A stretch of DNA of 64,000 bases from Chryseobacterium caseinilyticum. GTDB taxonomy: Bacteria; Bacteroidota; Bacteroidia; Flavobacteriales; Weeksellaceae. Below the pieces are notes generated by a model, which did no database searches, was not told the DNA's origin, and was given only the letters and a program-made list of their open reading frames with translations. Positions 1 through 7,279 of the stretch are shown one piece after another (within the stretch, counting starts at the first letter, position 1; each line of letters opens with the position of its first letter). The stretch spans positions 364,506 through 428,505 of the forward strand of contig NZ_JACYFS010000003.1 in NCBI RefSeq assembly GCF_014837145.1, given 5' to 3'. Both the position numbers and the translations under genes were made by a program.

Positions 1-2395
1 CATATTCATAATAAATCTGCTGATCTGGCGCCGAGTATTTTAAATTGTCAACATTGATATTTTTAGAAGCGTCACTGAGGGTTCCGTAAGCTCCTCTGAT
101 GAAAGCGACTTCCCTTAACTTCAGTTTCTTAATTAATGGGATAAATGAGAGTATTTTGCCGTTGAAATGATGTTCAATGTGAAGAGTAGAATAGGTGTCT
201 GCTACAAACTCATAATAATTCAGCTGTGCAAAGGTATTCGGAACCAAACCATAACTCTGGTTAGCCGGAATAATATTCTGCAGCGCCAAAGGAACAGTGT
301 CAAAGTTTTTCCCTGCTTCAAAATTCAGGAAGGTTTTCCCCCAGCTTCCGAGCAGCATCGGTTTGTAAAACATAAACTGCAGTTTGTTGTAGTTGAAATC
401 TGCATTAAACAAACCTTCAATTCCACGTGTGTATTTTAAAACGATTGTTGGTGCAAGTGTGCTGTGTTCATATCTGTCGACACCGGTTTGTGAGAATTTC
501 GCTCCCGGTCTGGCAATTAAACTGATGGTAACGCGCGAATCATTTACGGTTTTTCTAAGGTCACCATTTCTGTAATACATCAGATTGAAATCTTCCGGAT
601 TGGCAGATTTAATGCTTTGTATAGTTCCATCTACACGTACCTGAAAGTTTTTCCATGGCTCTACCGATGTGAAAAAGCTCGTCTGGATAACCGAACTTAA
701 AGATGCATTTTCTCCTCTGGCAAAAACCGTTGAAGAGGCAAATGAACGGGATAAAATTCCATCTTCTGTGGTCAGCTGTACGCCAAGCTGTGTGATATCT
801 CTCTTGGTTCCTCCACCAATCATAAAACGGTTGACACGGTTGAACATATAACGCCCTTCCACACCATATTTAAATTGCTGGTCTTTAAAACCATATGCGT
901 TGTAAAATTCAATTCTCCAAGGATCATTTTGGGTAAAATAGGTCCTCGCCCCAATTCTGATTCTGTCACCTTCGACCTCATTTTTTCCATAGATGGAAGT
1001 GATTGGCCCTAAGTCAATACCCTTTTTAACATTGTAATATCGTGATGCCAGTGTTTCATACAGTTTTACAATTCGGTTGAATTTCGGTGTCTGCTGAAGC
1101 TTTTCAAGCATTTCGTAAACACCTTTTTCCTGTTTCGAAAGGGAGTCGGGTCTCGCAGCAGTCCAGAATTCATCGTTTTTTTCTACAAATTTGGCATCGT
1201 ACTCTTCTTCTTTCCGGATAAAGATTTCGTCAGCCAGAGGTTTGTTAAACTGATAATCTGAATAATTAACAGACCGTTTTGCAAGCAGACTTTTAGAATT
1301 TTTCTTTTTTGAAAAAGGGGTAAGTTCAATTTGAGTTACCAGTTTTTTCGGCAGGAAAGTTTCATCATCAGGATTGCTGTATTCCAGTTCAGTATAAATT
1401 GAATTGATGAAATTTACACTGATTTTGCTGGTCGATCTCAAAGTAGCTCCCAAAACAGCATATGTTTCCGTGTCAATATAAAGATAGCCCTGAAAAGCCA
1501 GAACATCTTTTCTGCGAGGTTCGTAGCGGATTCTGTAGGCTCGGTTTCCGCTGATGGAAATAGTGTCGCTCAGCTGATAATCGTAAGTACTGAAGCCATC
1601 GGTAGATACGGGACTTTGAAATCCGATATCAAAATAATTTAAAGTATTATCGTAAATGTTGATATCACGGTAAAGATTTTTCGCCGTAATGGCCACCACC
1701 TGATTATCCTGAAATCCCGAAGTTTTCTGTGCAGTAAGAAGTTTTTTAGTCTTTTTGGAAGGTTTGTTTAAGCCGTAGTTTTCATAAATAGATTCGTTGA
1801 GGAAGACGGGCAAAGCCATTGTTCCGTTGGCTGTGGAATCGGCGTAGTCGAAAATAAAATCGAGTTTATTAAAAACCTTCCGGTTCATAAATGCGCTGTC
1901 GATATTATTGGCGTCAAACTGAATTTTTTCGTATTCTTTATAGCTGTAGCTGTCGAATTTTTCGAGCCCGTTGTTTCTTTTGCGCTTCCAGACTTCCTGC
2001 ATAATGGCGTAGGCAGGATTTTCTTTCTTGTTTTTGTATTTCGGCTTGGTATTCTGAATGACAACTTCTGCAATTGCACTTTCCTTTTCAGGAGAAAGTT
2101 TGATCTGAAGATTATTCTCAATAGCCGTGACTTCAAATGAAGCATAGTTTTTTCTTTCAAACCTGATCTTGTAGATAACCGTGTCTGAACTTACCGTAAA
2201 CTGTGATGAAGTTGTCGTTAAAGCGGCTGCAGTCTTATCGTTAATGAAGATGCTGACTCCTGTGAGGTCTTTATTGGTTTTAGCGTCTGAAATTTTTCCG
2301 GTAACGGAAGTCTGTGCGAAAAAAAATCCTGTGGTAAAGAGGGAAGATATAAAAAGAAAATATTTATAAATCTGTGTAGACATCATTTGATTCAT
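1..2395 (-). CDS. DUF5686 family outer-membrane protein with carboxypeptidase-like regulatory domain (C-terminus cut by window edge)
   Basis: Reading the minus strand from about 2395 gives an open frame to the left edge, about 798 residues. It starts with a signal peptide (hydrophobic run ending FFFAQ), then a CarboxypepD_reg-like beta-sandwich (around residues 25-100, with VTGKISDAKTNKDLTGV), then the long DUF5686 region rich in alternating beta strands that suggests an outer-membrane barrel. The family is found in Bacteroidota; its role is unknown, probably at the outer membrane. Start codons at 2395, 2386 and 2383 are in frame and I cannot choose firmly. A TAnnTTTG promoter lies upstream at 2481-2488. 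The 3' end lies outside the window. Confidence 0.88.
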   Translation of the reverse strand, partial: MNQMMSTQIYKYFLFISSLFTTGFFFAQTSVTGKISDAKTNKDLTGVSIFINDKTAAALTTTSSQFTVSSDTVIYKIRFERKNYASFEVTAIENNLQIKLSPEKESAIAEVVIQNTKPKYKNKKENPAYAIMQEVWKRKRNNGLEKFDSYSYKEYEKIQFDANNIDSAFMNRKVFNKLDFIFDYADSTANGTMALPVFLNESIYENYGLNKPSKKTKKLLTAQKTSGFQDNQVVAITAKNLYRDINIYDNTLNYFDIGFQSPVSTDGFSTYDYQLSDTISISGNRAYRIRYEPRRKDVLAFQGYLYIDTETYAVLGATLRSTSKISVNFINSIYTELEYSNPDDETFLPKKLVTQIELTPFSKKKNSKSLLAKRSVNYSDYQFNKPLADEIFIRKEEEYDAKFVEKNDEFWTAARPDSLSKQEKGVYEMLEKLQQTPKFNRIVKLYETLASRYYNVKKGIDLGPITSIYGKNEVEGDRIRIGARTYFTQNDPWRIEFYNAYGFKDQQFKYGVEGRYMFNRVNRFMIGGGTKRDITQLGVQLTTEDGILSRSFASSTVFARGENASLSSVIQTSFFTSVEPWKNFQVRVDGTIQSIKSANPEDFNLMYYRNGDLRKTVNDSRVTISLIARPGAKFSQTGVDRYEHSTLAPTIVLKYTRGIEGLFNADFNYNKLQFMFYKPMLLGSWGKTFLNFEAGKNFDTVPLALQNIIPANQSYGLVPNTFAQLNYYEFVADTYSTLHIEHHFNGKILSFIPLIKKLKLREVAFIRGAYGTLSDASKNINVDNLKYSAPDQQIYYEY

Positions 2396-2480
2396 CGAGC
2401 ATTTAGCTTAAACAAAAAGCGTGCTGTAAATTATTTAAACTAAAATATTTAAAGGGCTTTTGTCTCTGATTATTAAGGTG

Positions 2481-2488
2481 CAAATGTA
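2481..2488 (-). promoter_or_regulatory. Promoter -7 box for the DUF5686 gene
   Basis: On the minus strand this reads TACATTTG followed by CA, matching the Bacteroidota -7 element TAnnTTTG. It lies about 85 bases before the gene start. No TTG is visible at the usual distance upstream. Confidence 0.5.
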
Positions 2489-2571
2489 ACGAAAAAAACA
2501 GTCTTGATATTGTGTGCGAATGAAAGTTTATTGTTTACAATTATAATATGTCTCAAAAGGTTATAAAAAAG

Positions 2572-2601
2572 AAAAAGACTCACATTTCTGTAAGTCTTTT
2601 T
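2572..2601 (-). terminator. Terminator after the pseudo-tRNA
   Basis: Minus-strand hairpin GACTTAC / GTGAGTC with an AGAAAT loop, followed by a T run. It is nearly identical in sequence and position to the terminator after the tRNA-Asn at 3240-3313, which indicates that the pseudo-tRNA and its terminator are a duplicate of that gene's 3' part. Confidence 0.7.
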
Positions 2602-2602
2602 G

Positions 2603-2690
2603 CTCCTCCTGCTGGTCCCGCACGTGCGGGAGACCCTCTGATTAATCCCGAAGTATCGGGACTCTAACCAACTGAGCTAATTCTCCTGCG
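2603..2690 (-). pseudogene. tRNA-Asn-derived pseudo-tRNA carrying two 16-base palindromes
   Basis: The minus strand keeps the D arm (TTAGCTCAGTTGGTTAGAG), the segment TAATCAGAGGGTC and the 3' acceptor CCAGCAGGAGGAG of the neighbouring tRNA-Asn genes. The anticodon stem and loop are replaced by TCCCGATACTTCGGGA, and the T arm by TCCCGCACGTGCGGGA, each a 16-base palindromic or near-palindromic unit. The 5' acceptor strand is also altered, so a normal cloverleaf cannot form and there is no anticodon. It overlaps the 3' end of the GIY-YIG gene. Confidence 0.75.
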
Positions 2691-2950
2691 AGTTGTGATT
2701 CTGTATCACAAAGCATTTGCAGAAATTTTCTTGATTTCTGTTTTTTAATAAATTTTTCAATTTTTAGCGCAGCAGATTTCTCTGTTGAAACCTCAAAAAG
2801 AGCAATCATTTTCCAAGGGCGGAATTTTCGTGTAAAAGTATTAAAGTTTTCCTGCTGATTATGTTTCAGGAGTCTTTCTGCTGGATGCTCGGTGTATCCA
2901 ATGTAGTATTTGTCTGCAGATTCAGAATGTAAAATATAGATGTAATACAT
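2642..2950 (-). CDS. GIY-YIG nuclease family protein lying between tRNA-Asn and a pseudo-tRNA
   Basis: A 102-residue single-domain GIY-YIG protein: the two signature strands are YIY (residues 3-5) and YIG (16-18), followed by the conserved Arg (R26, ERLLKHN) and a helix containing the expected catalytic Glu (ALKIEKFIK). Small GIY-YIG proteins of this kind are presumed endonucleases; the substrate is unknown. An upstream ATG at 2968 lies inside the tRNA terminator hairpin, so I prefer the ATG at 2950, which directly abuts the terminator T run. No separate promoter is visible, so expression may need read-through from the tRNA. The last 15 or so codons (ELAQLVRVPILRD) and the stop are read from the pseudo-tRNA, so the original C-terminus may have been replaced. 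Confidence 0.8.
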   Translation of the reverse strand: MYYIYILHSESADKYYIGYTEHPAERLLKHNQQENFNTFTRKFRPWKMIALFEVSTEKSAALKIEKFIKKQKSRKFLQMLCDTESQLAGELAQLVRVPILRD

Positions 2951-2984
2951 AAAAAAAACCGCAATCATTTTTGACTGCGGTTTT
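2951..2984 (-). terminator. Terminator of the first tRNA-Asn
   Basis: Minus strand: CCGCAGTCA, short loop, TGATTGCGG, then eight T. One mismatch in a nine-pair stem. The T run ends at the start codon of the GIY-YIG gene. Confidence 0.75.
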
Positions 2985-2985
2985 G

Positions 2986-3059
2986 CTCCTCCTGCTGGGC
3001 TCGAACCAGCGACCCTCTGATTAACAGTCAGATGCTCTAACCAACTGAGCTAAGGAGGA
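2986..3059 (-). tRNA. tRNA-Asn (anticodon GTT), copy 1
   Basis: A 74-base cloverleaf can be drawn on the minus strand: acceptor TCCTCCT/AGGAGGA with discriminator G, D stem GCTC/GAGC, anticodon stem TCTGA/TCAGA with loop CTGTTAA, variable GGGTC, T stem GCTGG/CCAGC with loop TTCGAGC. The anticodon GTT reads Asn. CCA is not encoded. Its sequence is identical to the second copy 180 bases upstream; the promoter and terminator are separate. Confidence 0.97.
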
Positions 3060-3081
3060 ATGTTCCTCGTTTAAGGTGGTG

Positions 3082-3112
3082 CAAATATAAAAGGAAAAAT
3101 AATATTATACAA
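3082..3112 (-). promoter_or_regulatory. Promoter of tRNA-Asn copy 1
   Basis: Minus strand TTG (3110-3112), 20-base spacer, TATATTTG (3082-3089) followed by CACC. This is the full Bacteroidota sigma-A consensus with the same spacing as the promoter of the other tRNA-Asn. Confidence 0.8.
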
Positions 3113-3206
3113 ATATTTTGTAGCTAAAAGTGCCGTAAACAGCCTATCAGATTATTTTTCAGGATTTTAAATTTTAAAATTAATAACAATACTAAAAGTT
3201 ATAAAC

Positions 3207-3238
3207 AAAAAAAGACCTACATTTCTGTAAGTCTTTTT
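3207..3238 (-). terminator. Terminator of the second tRNA-Asn
   Basis: Minus strand hairpin GACTTAC / GTAGGTC around an AGAAAT loop, flanked by A and T runs, one base after the tRNA 3' end. It is the parent of the near-identical copy at 2572-2601. Confidence 0.8.
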
Positions 3239-3239
3239 G

Positions 3240-3313
3240 CTCCTCCTGCTGGGCTCGAACCAGCGACCCTCTGATTAACAGTCAGATGCTCTAACCAACT
3301 GAGCTAAGGAGGA
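3240..3313 (-). tRNA. tRNA-Asn (anticodon GTT), copy 2
   Basis: Identical in all 74 bases to the copy at 2986-3059, with the same acceptor, D, anticodon (loop CTGTTAA) and T arms. It has its own promoter and terminator, so the two copies are independent transcription units rather than a polycistron. Confidence 0.97.
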
Positions 3314-3335
3314 ATGTCCTTATTTTTAAGTGGTG

Positions 3336-3366
3336 CAAATATAGGACGGATATTTATACCACGCAA
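3336..3366 (-). promoter_or_regulatory. Promoter of tRNA-Asn copy 2
   Basis: Minus strand TTG (3364-3366), 20-base spacer, TATATTTG (3336-3343) followed by CACC. The -7 box and following bases match those of the other tRNA-Asn exactly. Confidence 0.8.
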
Positions 3367-3393
3367 GTTTTTAAATTAATTTTTTTAAAAAAA

Positions 3394-4872
3394 TTAAAAT
3401 CCTCCGGTTATCATTTTAAAAATGTCATTTCCGAAAATCAGTAACATCAATCCAAGCAGGAAGATAACTCCAACCATCTGAGCGTTTTCCAGTATTTTTT
3501 GTGGCACTGGCTTTCCAACAATCATCTCGTACAAAGTAAAAATAACATGTCCGCCATCCAATCCAGGAATAGGAATTAAGTTTAAGAATGCCAGCCAAAC
3601 GGAGAACATTGCTGTAAAACTCCAGAACCAGGTCCAGTCAATCGAAAGACTGCCGTCTTTTGCTTTATCTACCTGCATTTTGTTGATGATGGCCAACGGG
3701 CCGCCTACTTTTTCATAACCTTTCACCTTTTTATTGAAGATCAGTTTAAACTGCTTCACCTGATAGGTCAAACTTTCAATACTTCTTGTAAAACCTCTTC
3801 CAATAGATTGTCCGAATGTGAAATGTTTGGTTTCATAAAACTTTTTCATCTGCTTATAAGAAGCCAATCCTAAAGTTCCTTCTTTCGATACAGCCAAAAC
3901 GAGTGGAGTAGTGGTGCCGTTTCTCAGTACATCAACATTAATGTTTTTTCCTGCGCTGCTTCTTACAATTTCCTGAAATTCGTCGTAATAAGTAATTTTC
4001 TTTCCATCCACACCAACTACCTGGTCACCAACTTTCAGACCTGCCTGTTCTGTTTTAGTATTGAAAATAGAATCTATTACAGCCGGAAATCTCGGTGTAA
4101 GAAAGGCTCTCGGATTTTCATCTCTGAAAGCCAAAGCTTTTCCGTCATCACTTGTCGGGAATGTTACCTCTTTTCCATCTCTCACAACAGTAATCTCGTC
4201 GCTCAATAGAACGTCTAATGCTAATTTGTCAAGATTGTTCTGGGTTTTTCCGTCTACTTTCAGAATCTTATCTCCGTCTTTGAAACCCATTGCTTTGGCA
4301 ATATTGGTATAATTCATCGGAGCATTCACTTTAGCTGTGTCAAATGAGGTTTCTCCGTTAAAAAAAGATAAACTTCCAAAAATGATCCAAGCCAAAAAGA
4401 AATTTACTGTTACACCACCCAGCATAATAATCAGTCGCTGCCATGCCGGTTTTGCTCTGAATTCCCACGGTTTTGCAGGTTGTTTCAGCATTTCGGTGTC
4501 CATACTTTCGTCTACCATTCCGGCAATTTTCACATAACCTCCGAAAGGAAGCCATCCGATTCCGTATTTTACGCCTTCATGTCTTCTCCAGTCGCTTTCA
4601 GGAAGTACAGAAACGTCGATAGGCTTGAGCACCTTTTTACCGTCAACTTCTACCTCTTCTTCGGTTGGTTGGTTTTTACTTAAAAACTGATATCTCCATT
4701 TTCCATTGATCTTCTTCATGGCGAAGATGGAAAAGTAAGGGTCGAAAAATAAAAAGAATTTATCTACTTTGGTTTTAAACCATTTGGCGGGCAGGAAATG
4801 CCCAAGTTCGTGAAGAATGACTAAAATAGAAATGCTCAAAATAAATTGAAACACTTTAATTGCTATTTCCAT
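3394..4872 (-). CDS. rseP: RseP-type site-2 zinc metalloprotease (M50)
   Basis: An inner-membrane intramembrane protease of 492 residues. The zinc-binding HELGH (21-25) lies in the first transmembrane segment and the LDG motif (438-440, in PGLDGGH) in a late one, as expected for the S2P/RseP family. Two PDZ-like regions occupy about residues 190-340. A loop after the first helix (about 60-90) is longer than in E. coli RseP, which is about 450 residues; this is common in Bacteroidota. The family cleaves anti-sigma factors and signal peptide remnants. Its substrate here is unknown; the candidate anti-sigma protein at 39980 is far away. A full consensus promoter precedes it. Confidence 0.95.
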   Translation of the reverse strand: MEIAIKVFQFILSISILVILHELGHFLPAKWFKTKVDKFFLFFDPYFSIFAMKKINGKWRYQFLSKNQPTEEEVEVDGKKVLKPIDVSVLPESDWRRHEGVKYGIGWLPFGGYVKIAGMVDESMDTEMLKQPAKPWEFRAKPAWQRLIIMLGGVTVNFFLAWIIFGSLSFFNGETSFDTAKVNAPMNYTNIAKAMGFKDGDKILKVDGKTQNNLDKLALDVLLSDEITVVRDGKEVTFPTSDDGKALAFRDENPRAFLTPRFPAVIDSIFNTKTEQAGLKVGDQVVGVDGKKITYYDEFQEIVRSSAGKNINVDVLRNGTTTPLVLAVSKEGTLGLASYKQMKKFYETKHFTFGQSIGRGFTRSIESLTYQVKQFKLIFNKKVKGYEKVGGPLAIINKMQVDKAKDGSLSIDWTWFWSFTAMFSVWLAFLNLIPIPGLDGGHVIFTLYEMIVGKPVPQKILENAQMVGVIFLLGLMLLIFGNDIFKMITGGF

Positions 4873-4896
4873 TAATTATTTTTAAATTATAGTTTG

Positions 4897-4926
4897 CAAA
4901 GGTAACAATTATCAAAAGGATGCCAA
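4897..4926 (-). promoter_or_regulatory. Promoter of rseP
   Basis: Minus strand TTG (4924-4926), 19-base spacer, TACCTTTG (4897-4904), about 25 bases before the start codon. It matches the TTG-N19/20-TAnnTTTG form seen throughout the window. Confidence 0.7.
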
Positions 4927-4930
4927 ACAA

Positions 4931-4955
4931 AAAGCTCCTCTAAATGAGAAGCTTT
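4931..4955 (-). terminator. Terminator after the small secreted protein gene
   Basis: Minus strand AAGCTTCTC, loop ATTTA, GAGGAGCTT, then TTTTG. It separates the upstream gene (4973-5413) from the rseP promoter. Confidence 0.65.
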
Positions 4956-4972
4956 GTCAGATATGCCGGGAA

Positions 4973-5413
4973 TTAAAAATTAAATGAAACACCCAGACTG
5001 CCATTGTTGCCGACTTCCGCAAATACGCCGATATTCTGTGTGAAAAAATATCTTGCGCCGATGTGAGCACCGATTCCGAATTCCTTATGCAGAACTCCGA
5101 CATCTACACCGGGATAAATATCCAGTTTTTCAGGTAATTCCAGTGTTTTGTTTAAATGAAAATTAACTCTTCCGAAAGCAAAAAACCTGTTATCACTGTT
5201 GTTATCCTTAAAATTTTCGAAGTAGATATTCAGTCCCGCTCCTACAGAAATCAAATCGTTTATACCATAGTCATAGGTTCCGGCAATACCGGTTCCGTAG
5301 CCCCACGCGCTGAGCCCTGCATTCACTTTCTGGTCGCCGCTTCCGGTGTATGCCTGTGCACTCACTGCCACTCCGGAAAACATTAAAATCATCATTAAAA
5401 ACAATTTCTTCAT
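4973..5413 (-). CDS. Small secreted beta-rich protein (DUF6646-like)
   Basis: A 146-residue protein with a clear signal peptide (cleavage near VSAQA), then glycine- and aromatic-rich strands (GLSAWGYGTGIAGTYDYG, YFENF, IGARYFF) and a terminal Phe (GVSFNF). The pattern is that of a small outer-membrane barrel or surface protein. It resembles Bacteroidota proteins grouped as DUF6646, but I assign this from memory of the motif and cannot confirm it. It forms its own transcription unit, with TATATTTG on the minus strand at 5449-5456 and a terminator behind it. Function unknown. Confidence 0.7.
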   Translation of the reverse strand: MKKLFLMMILMFSGVAVSAQAYTGSGDQKVNAGLSAWGYGTGIAGTYDYGINDLISVGAGLNIYFENFKDNNSDNRFFAFGRVNFHLNKTLELPEKLDIYPGVDVGVLHKEFGIGAHIGARYFFTQNIGVFAEVGNNGSLGVSFNF

Positions 5414-5448
5414 AGTCTATTTTTTAAATTAAATAAATTCTTTCGCAT

Positions 5449-5456
5449 CAAATATA
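5449..5456 (-). promoter_or_regulatory. Promoter -7 box for the small secreted protein
   Basis: Minus strand TATATTTG, 36 bases before the ATG at 5413. The -33 region is T-rich but has no exact TTG. Confidence 0.5.
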
Positions 5457-5507
5457 AAACCGATTTAAATCTAAAAAACGTAATTTTAAGAACTTTATTG
5501 AAAGCTT

Positions 5508-6260
5508 ATGAAAATTAAAGGTTTAAATCTCGACATCGTCTGGAAGAATAAAAATGAAAATTTTGAATTGATCGAAAGTCAGCTTCAAAATCAGGATGCA
5601 GATTTATTTCTTCTGCCTGAAATGTTTTCAACAGGTTTTTGTATGGATGCTGCTGAAGTTTCAGATAAAAATGAAGAATCACTGGAGTTTTTAAAGAAAA
5701 TTTCAAAAGAGAAAAATGCTGCTTTCTCAGGAAGTGCTTCTGTAGAAATTGATGGAAGTTTTTTTAACAGAATGTATTTTGTGAAACCAGAAGGTGAAGT
5801 TACTTTTTACGATAAAAGACATTTGTTTTCGTTCTCGGGAGAAGATAAAATTTATAAACCGGGAAAAGAAAGAGTAATTGTAGAATATCTTGGAATTCGT
5901 TTTCTGCTGCAGGTTTGCTATGATTTGAGATTCCCAGTTTTTGCAAGAAATAATAATGATTATGATGCGATTTTATATGTTGCCAACTGGCCTGAAAAAA
6001 GAGTGGAAGCGTGGGAGCATCTTCTAAAAGCGAGAGCAATTGAAAATTTATCTTATGTTTTTGGTTTAAACAGGATCGGAACCGATGGAAATGATCTTTT
6101 TTATCAGGAAAGTTCGCACTGTTTTTTTGCTGATGGAAAAGAAATTTCAGAGAAAAATGGAAATCTTGTTTCTGCGGAATTAAACTTGGAAGAATTAAAA
6201 GATTTTAGAAATCACTTCCAGTTTCTGAATGATAGGGATGATTTTGAAATTAAGATTTAG
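5508..6260 (+). CDS. Nitrilase-family omega-amidase (YafV type)
   Basis: A 250-residue C-N hydrolase with the whole catalytic triad: Glu38 (LPEMF), Lys103 (YDKRHLF) and Cys137 (QVCYDLRFP). The length and the DKRHLF motif match the YafV/NIT2 subgroup, which hydrolyses alpha-ketoglutaramate or alpha-ketosuccinamate, by-products of glutamine and asparagine transamination, in the cytoplasm. It is monocistronic; a dispersed inverted repeat follows it. The ATG at 5508 gives the expected short N-terminus before the first strand. The exact substrate is inferred from the family. Confidence 0.9.
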   Translation: MKIKGLNLDIVWKNKNENFELIESQLQNQDADLFLLPEMFSTGFCMDAAEVSDKNEESLEFLKKISKEKNAAFSGSASVEIDGSFFNRMYFVKPEGEVTFYDKRHLFSFSGEDKIYKPGKERVIVEYLGIRFLLQVCYDLRFPVFARNNNDYDAILYVANWPEKRVEAWEHLLKARAIENLSYVFGLNRIGTDGNDLFYQESSHCFFADGKEISEKNGNLVSAELNLEELKDFRNHFQFLNDRDDFEIKI

Positions 6261-6267
6261 AAGTCAA

Positions 6268-6341
6268 TCCTACAGATTTCACAGATCTTCACGGATGATA
6301 GTAAATAAAAATCTGTAAAAATCCGTGTGATCTGTGGGCAG
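6268..6341. repeat. Intergenic inverted repeat, ATCTGTG family (copy 1)
   Basis: Left arm CAGATTTCACAGATCTTC plus ACGGAT pairs imperfectly with the right arm ATCCGTGTGATCTGTGGG across a short AT-rich centre. The same words occur again at 41737-41879, so this is a dispersed family. It lies between two convergent genes and has no T run, so it is not a typical terminator. Confidence 0.7.
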
Positions 6342-6379
6342 AAAATATTTTCAGGCTTAACCTAAACCTCAGCCTCAAC

Positions 6380-6679
6380 CTACATATACTCCTCCAAAAG
6401 CTGCGTTAAACGGTTTACATCATGCACGCCACTTTCTTTATACAGCAATTCTCCTTTTTTGAAAACCGCTAATGTCGGAACGCCACGGACACCGTACTGG
6501 GAAGCAATTGCCGGGTATTGGTCAACGTCAATTTTTACAATTCTTGCACCTTCACCCACTTTTTCTTTCACAGTTGTTAAAACTGATGACTGCACTTTGC
6601 AGGGCTGACACCATGTCGCGAAAAAGTCGATCAATACAGGTCTTTCTGATTCTATTAGTTCCTGAAATTTTTGTGACAT
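6380..6679 (-). CDS. Thioredoxin
   Basis: A 99-residue protein consisting only of a thioredoxin fold, without a signal peptide, so cytoplasmic. The redox motif is WCQPC (Cys24 and Cys27), a variant of WCGPC with Gln in place of Gly, and the cis-proline is Pro68 (RGVPT). It would reduce protein disulfides. It is the last gene of a minus-strand group, 14 bases after the unknown protein and downstream of a persulfide dioxygenase, so a link to sulfur handling is plausible but inferred. Confidence 0.92.
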   Translation of the reverse strand: MSQKFQELIESERPVLIDFFATWCQPCKVQSSVLTTVKEKVGEGARIVKIDVDQYPAIASQYGVRGVPTLAVFKKGELLYKESGVHDVNRLTQLLEEYM

Positions 6680-6693
6680 TTTTTTAAGTATTA

Positions 6694-7278
6694 TTAAATT
6701 TCTTTTTCAAAAAAAATATTTTTGCTTTCTAAATAAATATCCACCTCTGGAAAATCGTCAGAAATGCAGTAATCATTATCTAAATCATAAATACCTCCTG
6801 CAAAATCAGAGTATTCTAAAAAAGCAATTATTTGAGATTGAGAATTTGATCTTGCATTTTTCCAGCAACTCAATATGAATTCACGTTCTAATTTATAACG
6901 GTTTTCCCAAAAGATTGCAGAGTCAAGTTCTCCCGAACTGTCTAAATGAGCCGAGTAATCTACATTGTTTTCGCCTAAAACTTTAGTGCAGAGTTCATCA
7001 ATTTCAATGTAGGAATATCCGTCAAAGTTTATTTCTGGGCGATTTATCGTAAAATCAGGTGAATAGTATTGGTAATTCGGCTCAATAAAAAGAAAACTTA
7101 AGGGACTTGGAGCATACATGAAAAGACTTACTACATAAATCTTCATGCTGTCTTCTCTAAATTTAAATTCTGAATTTAAAAATTTAGTAAGAAATTCAGT
7201 CAGAGCATCTCTTCGTGGATCCAGAAACGTTTTTATGAATGCTTTATCAATTTCTAATTCAATCTGATGGCTTATCAT
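6694..7278 (-). CDS. Hypothetical protein between persulfide dioxygenase and thioredoxin
   Basis: I do not recognise this 194-residue acidic, soluble protein. The frame is open further upstream to 7353, but that part overlaps the dioxygenase gene; the ATG at 7278 comes one base after its stop codon and is the likely start, implying translational coupling. There is no signal peptide or membrane segment. The C-terminal part is Asp- and Tyr-rich (GIYDLDNDYCISDDFPEVD). Its position suggests co-expression with its neighbours but gives no function. Confidence 0.7.
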   Translation of the reverse strand: MISHQIELEIDKAFIKTFLDPRRDALTEFLTKFLNSEFKFREDSMKIYVVSLFMYAPSPLSFLFIEPNYQYYSPDFTINRPEINFDGYSYIEIDELCTKVLGENNVDYSAHLDSSGELDSAIFWENRYKLEREFILSCWKNARSNSQSQIIAFLEYSDFAGGIYDLDNDYCISDDFPEVDIYLESKNIFFEKEI

Positions 7279-7279
7279 C

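Noticed and set aside
167..851. Small plus-strand frames at the left edge
   Set aside because: They are shadows of the DUF5686 gene, which reads continuously on the minus strand with clear protein features.
2603..2690. A third functional tRNA-Asn gene
   Set aside because: The anticodon arm and T arm are replaced and the acceptor stem does not pair, so no tRNA can form.
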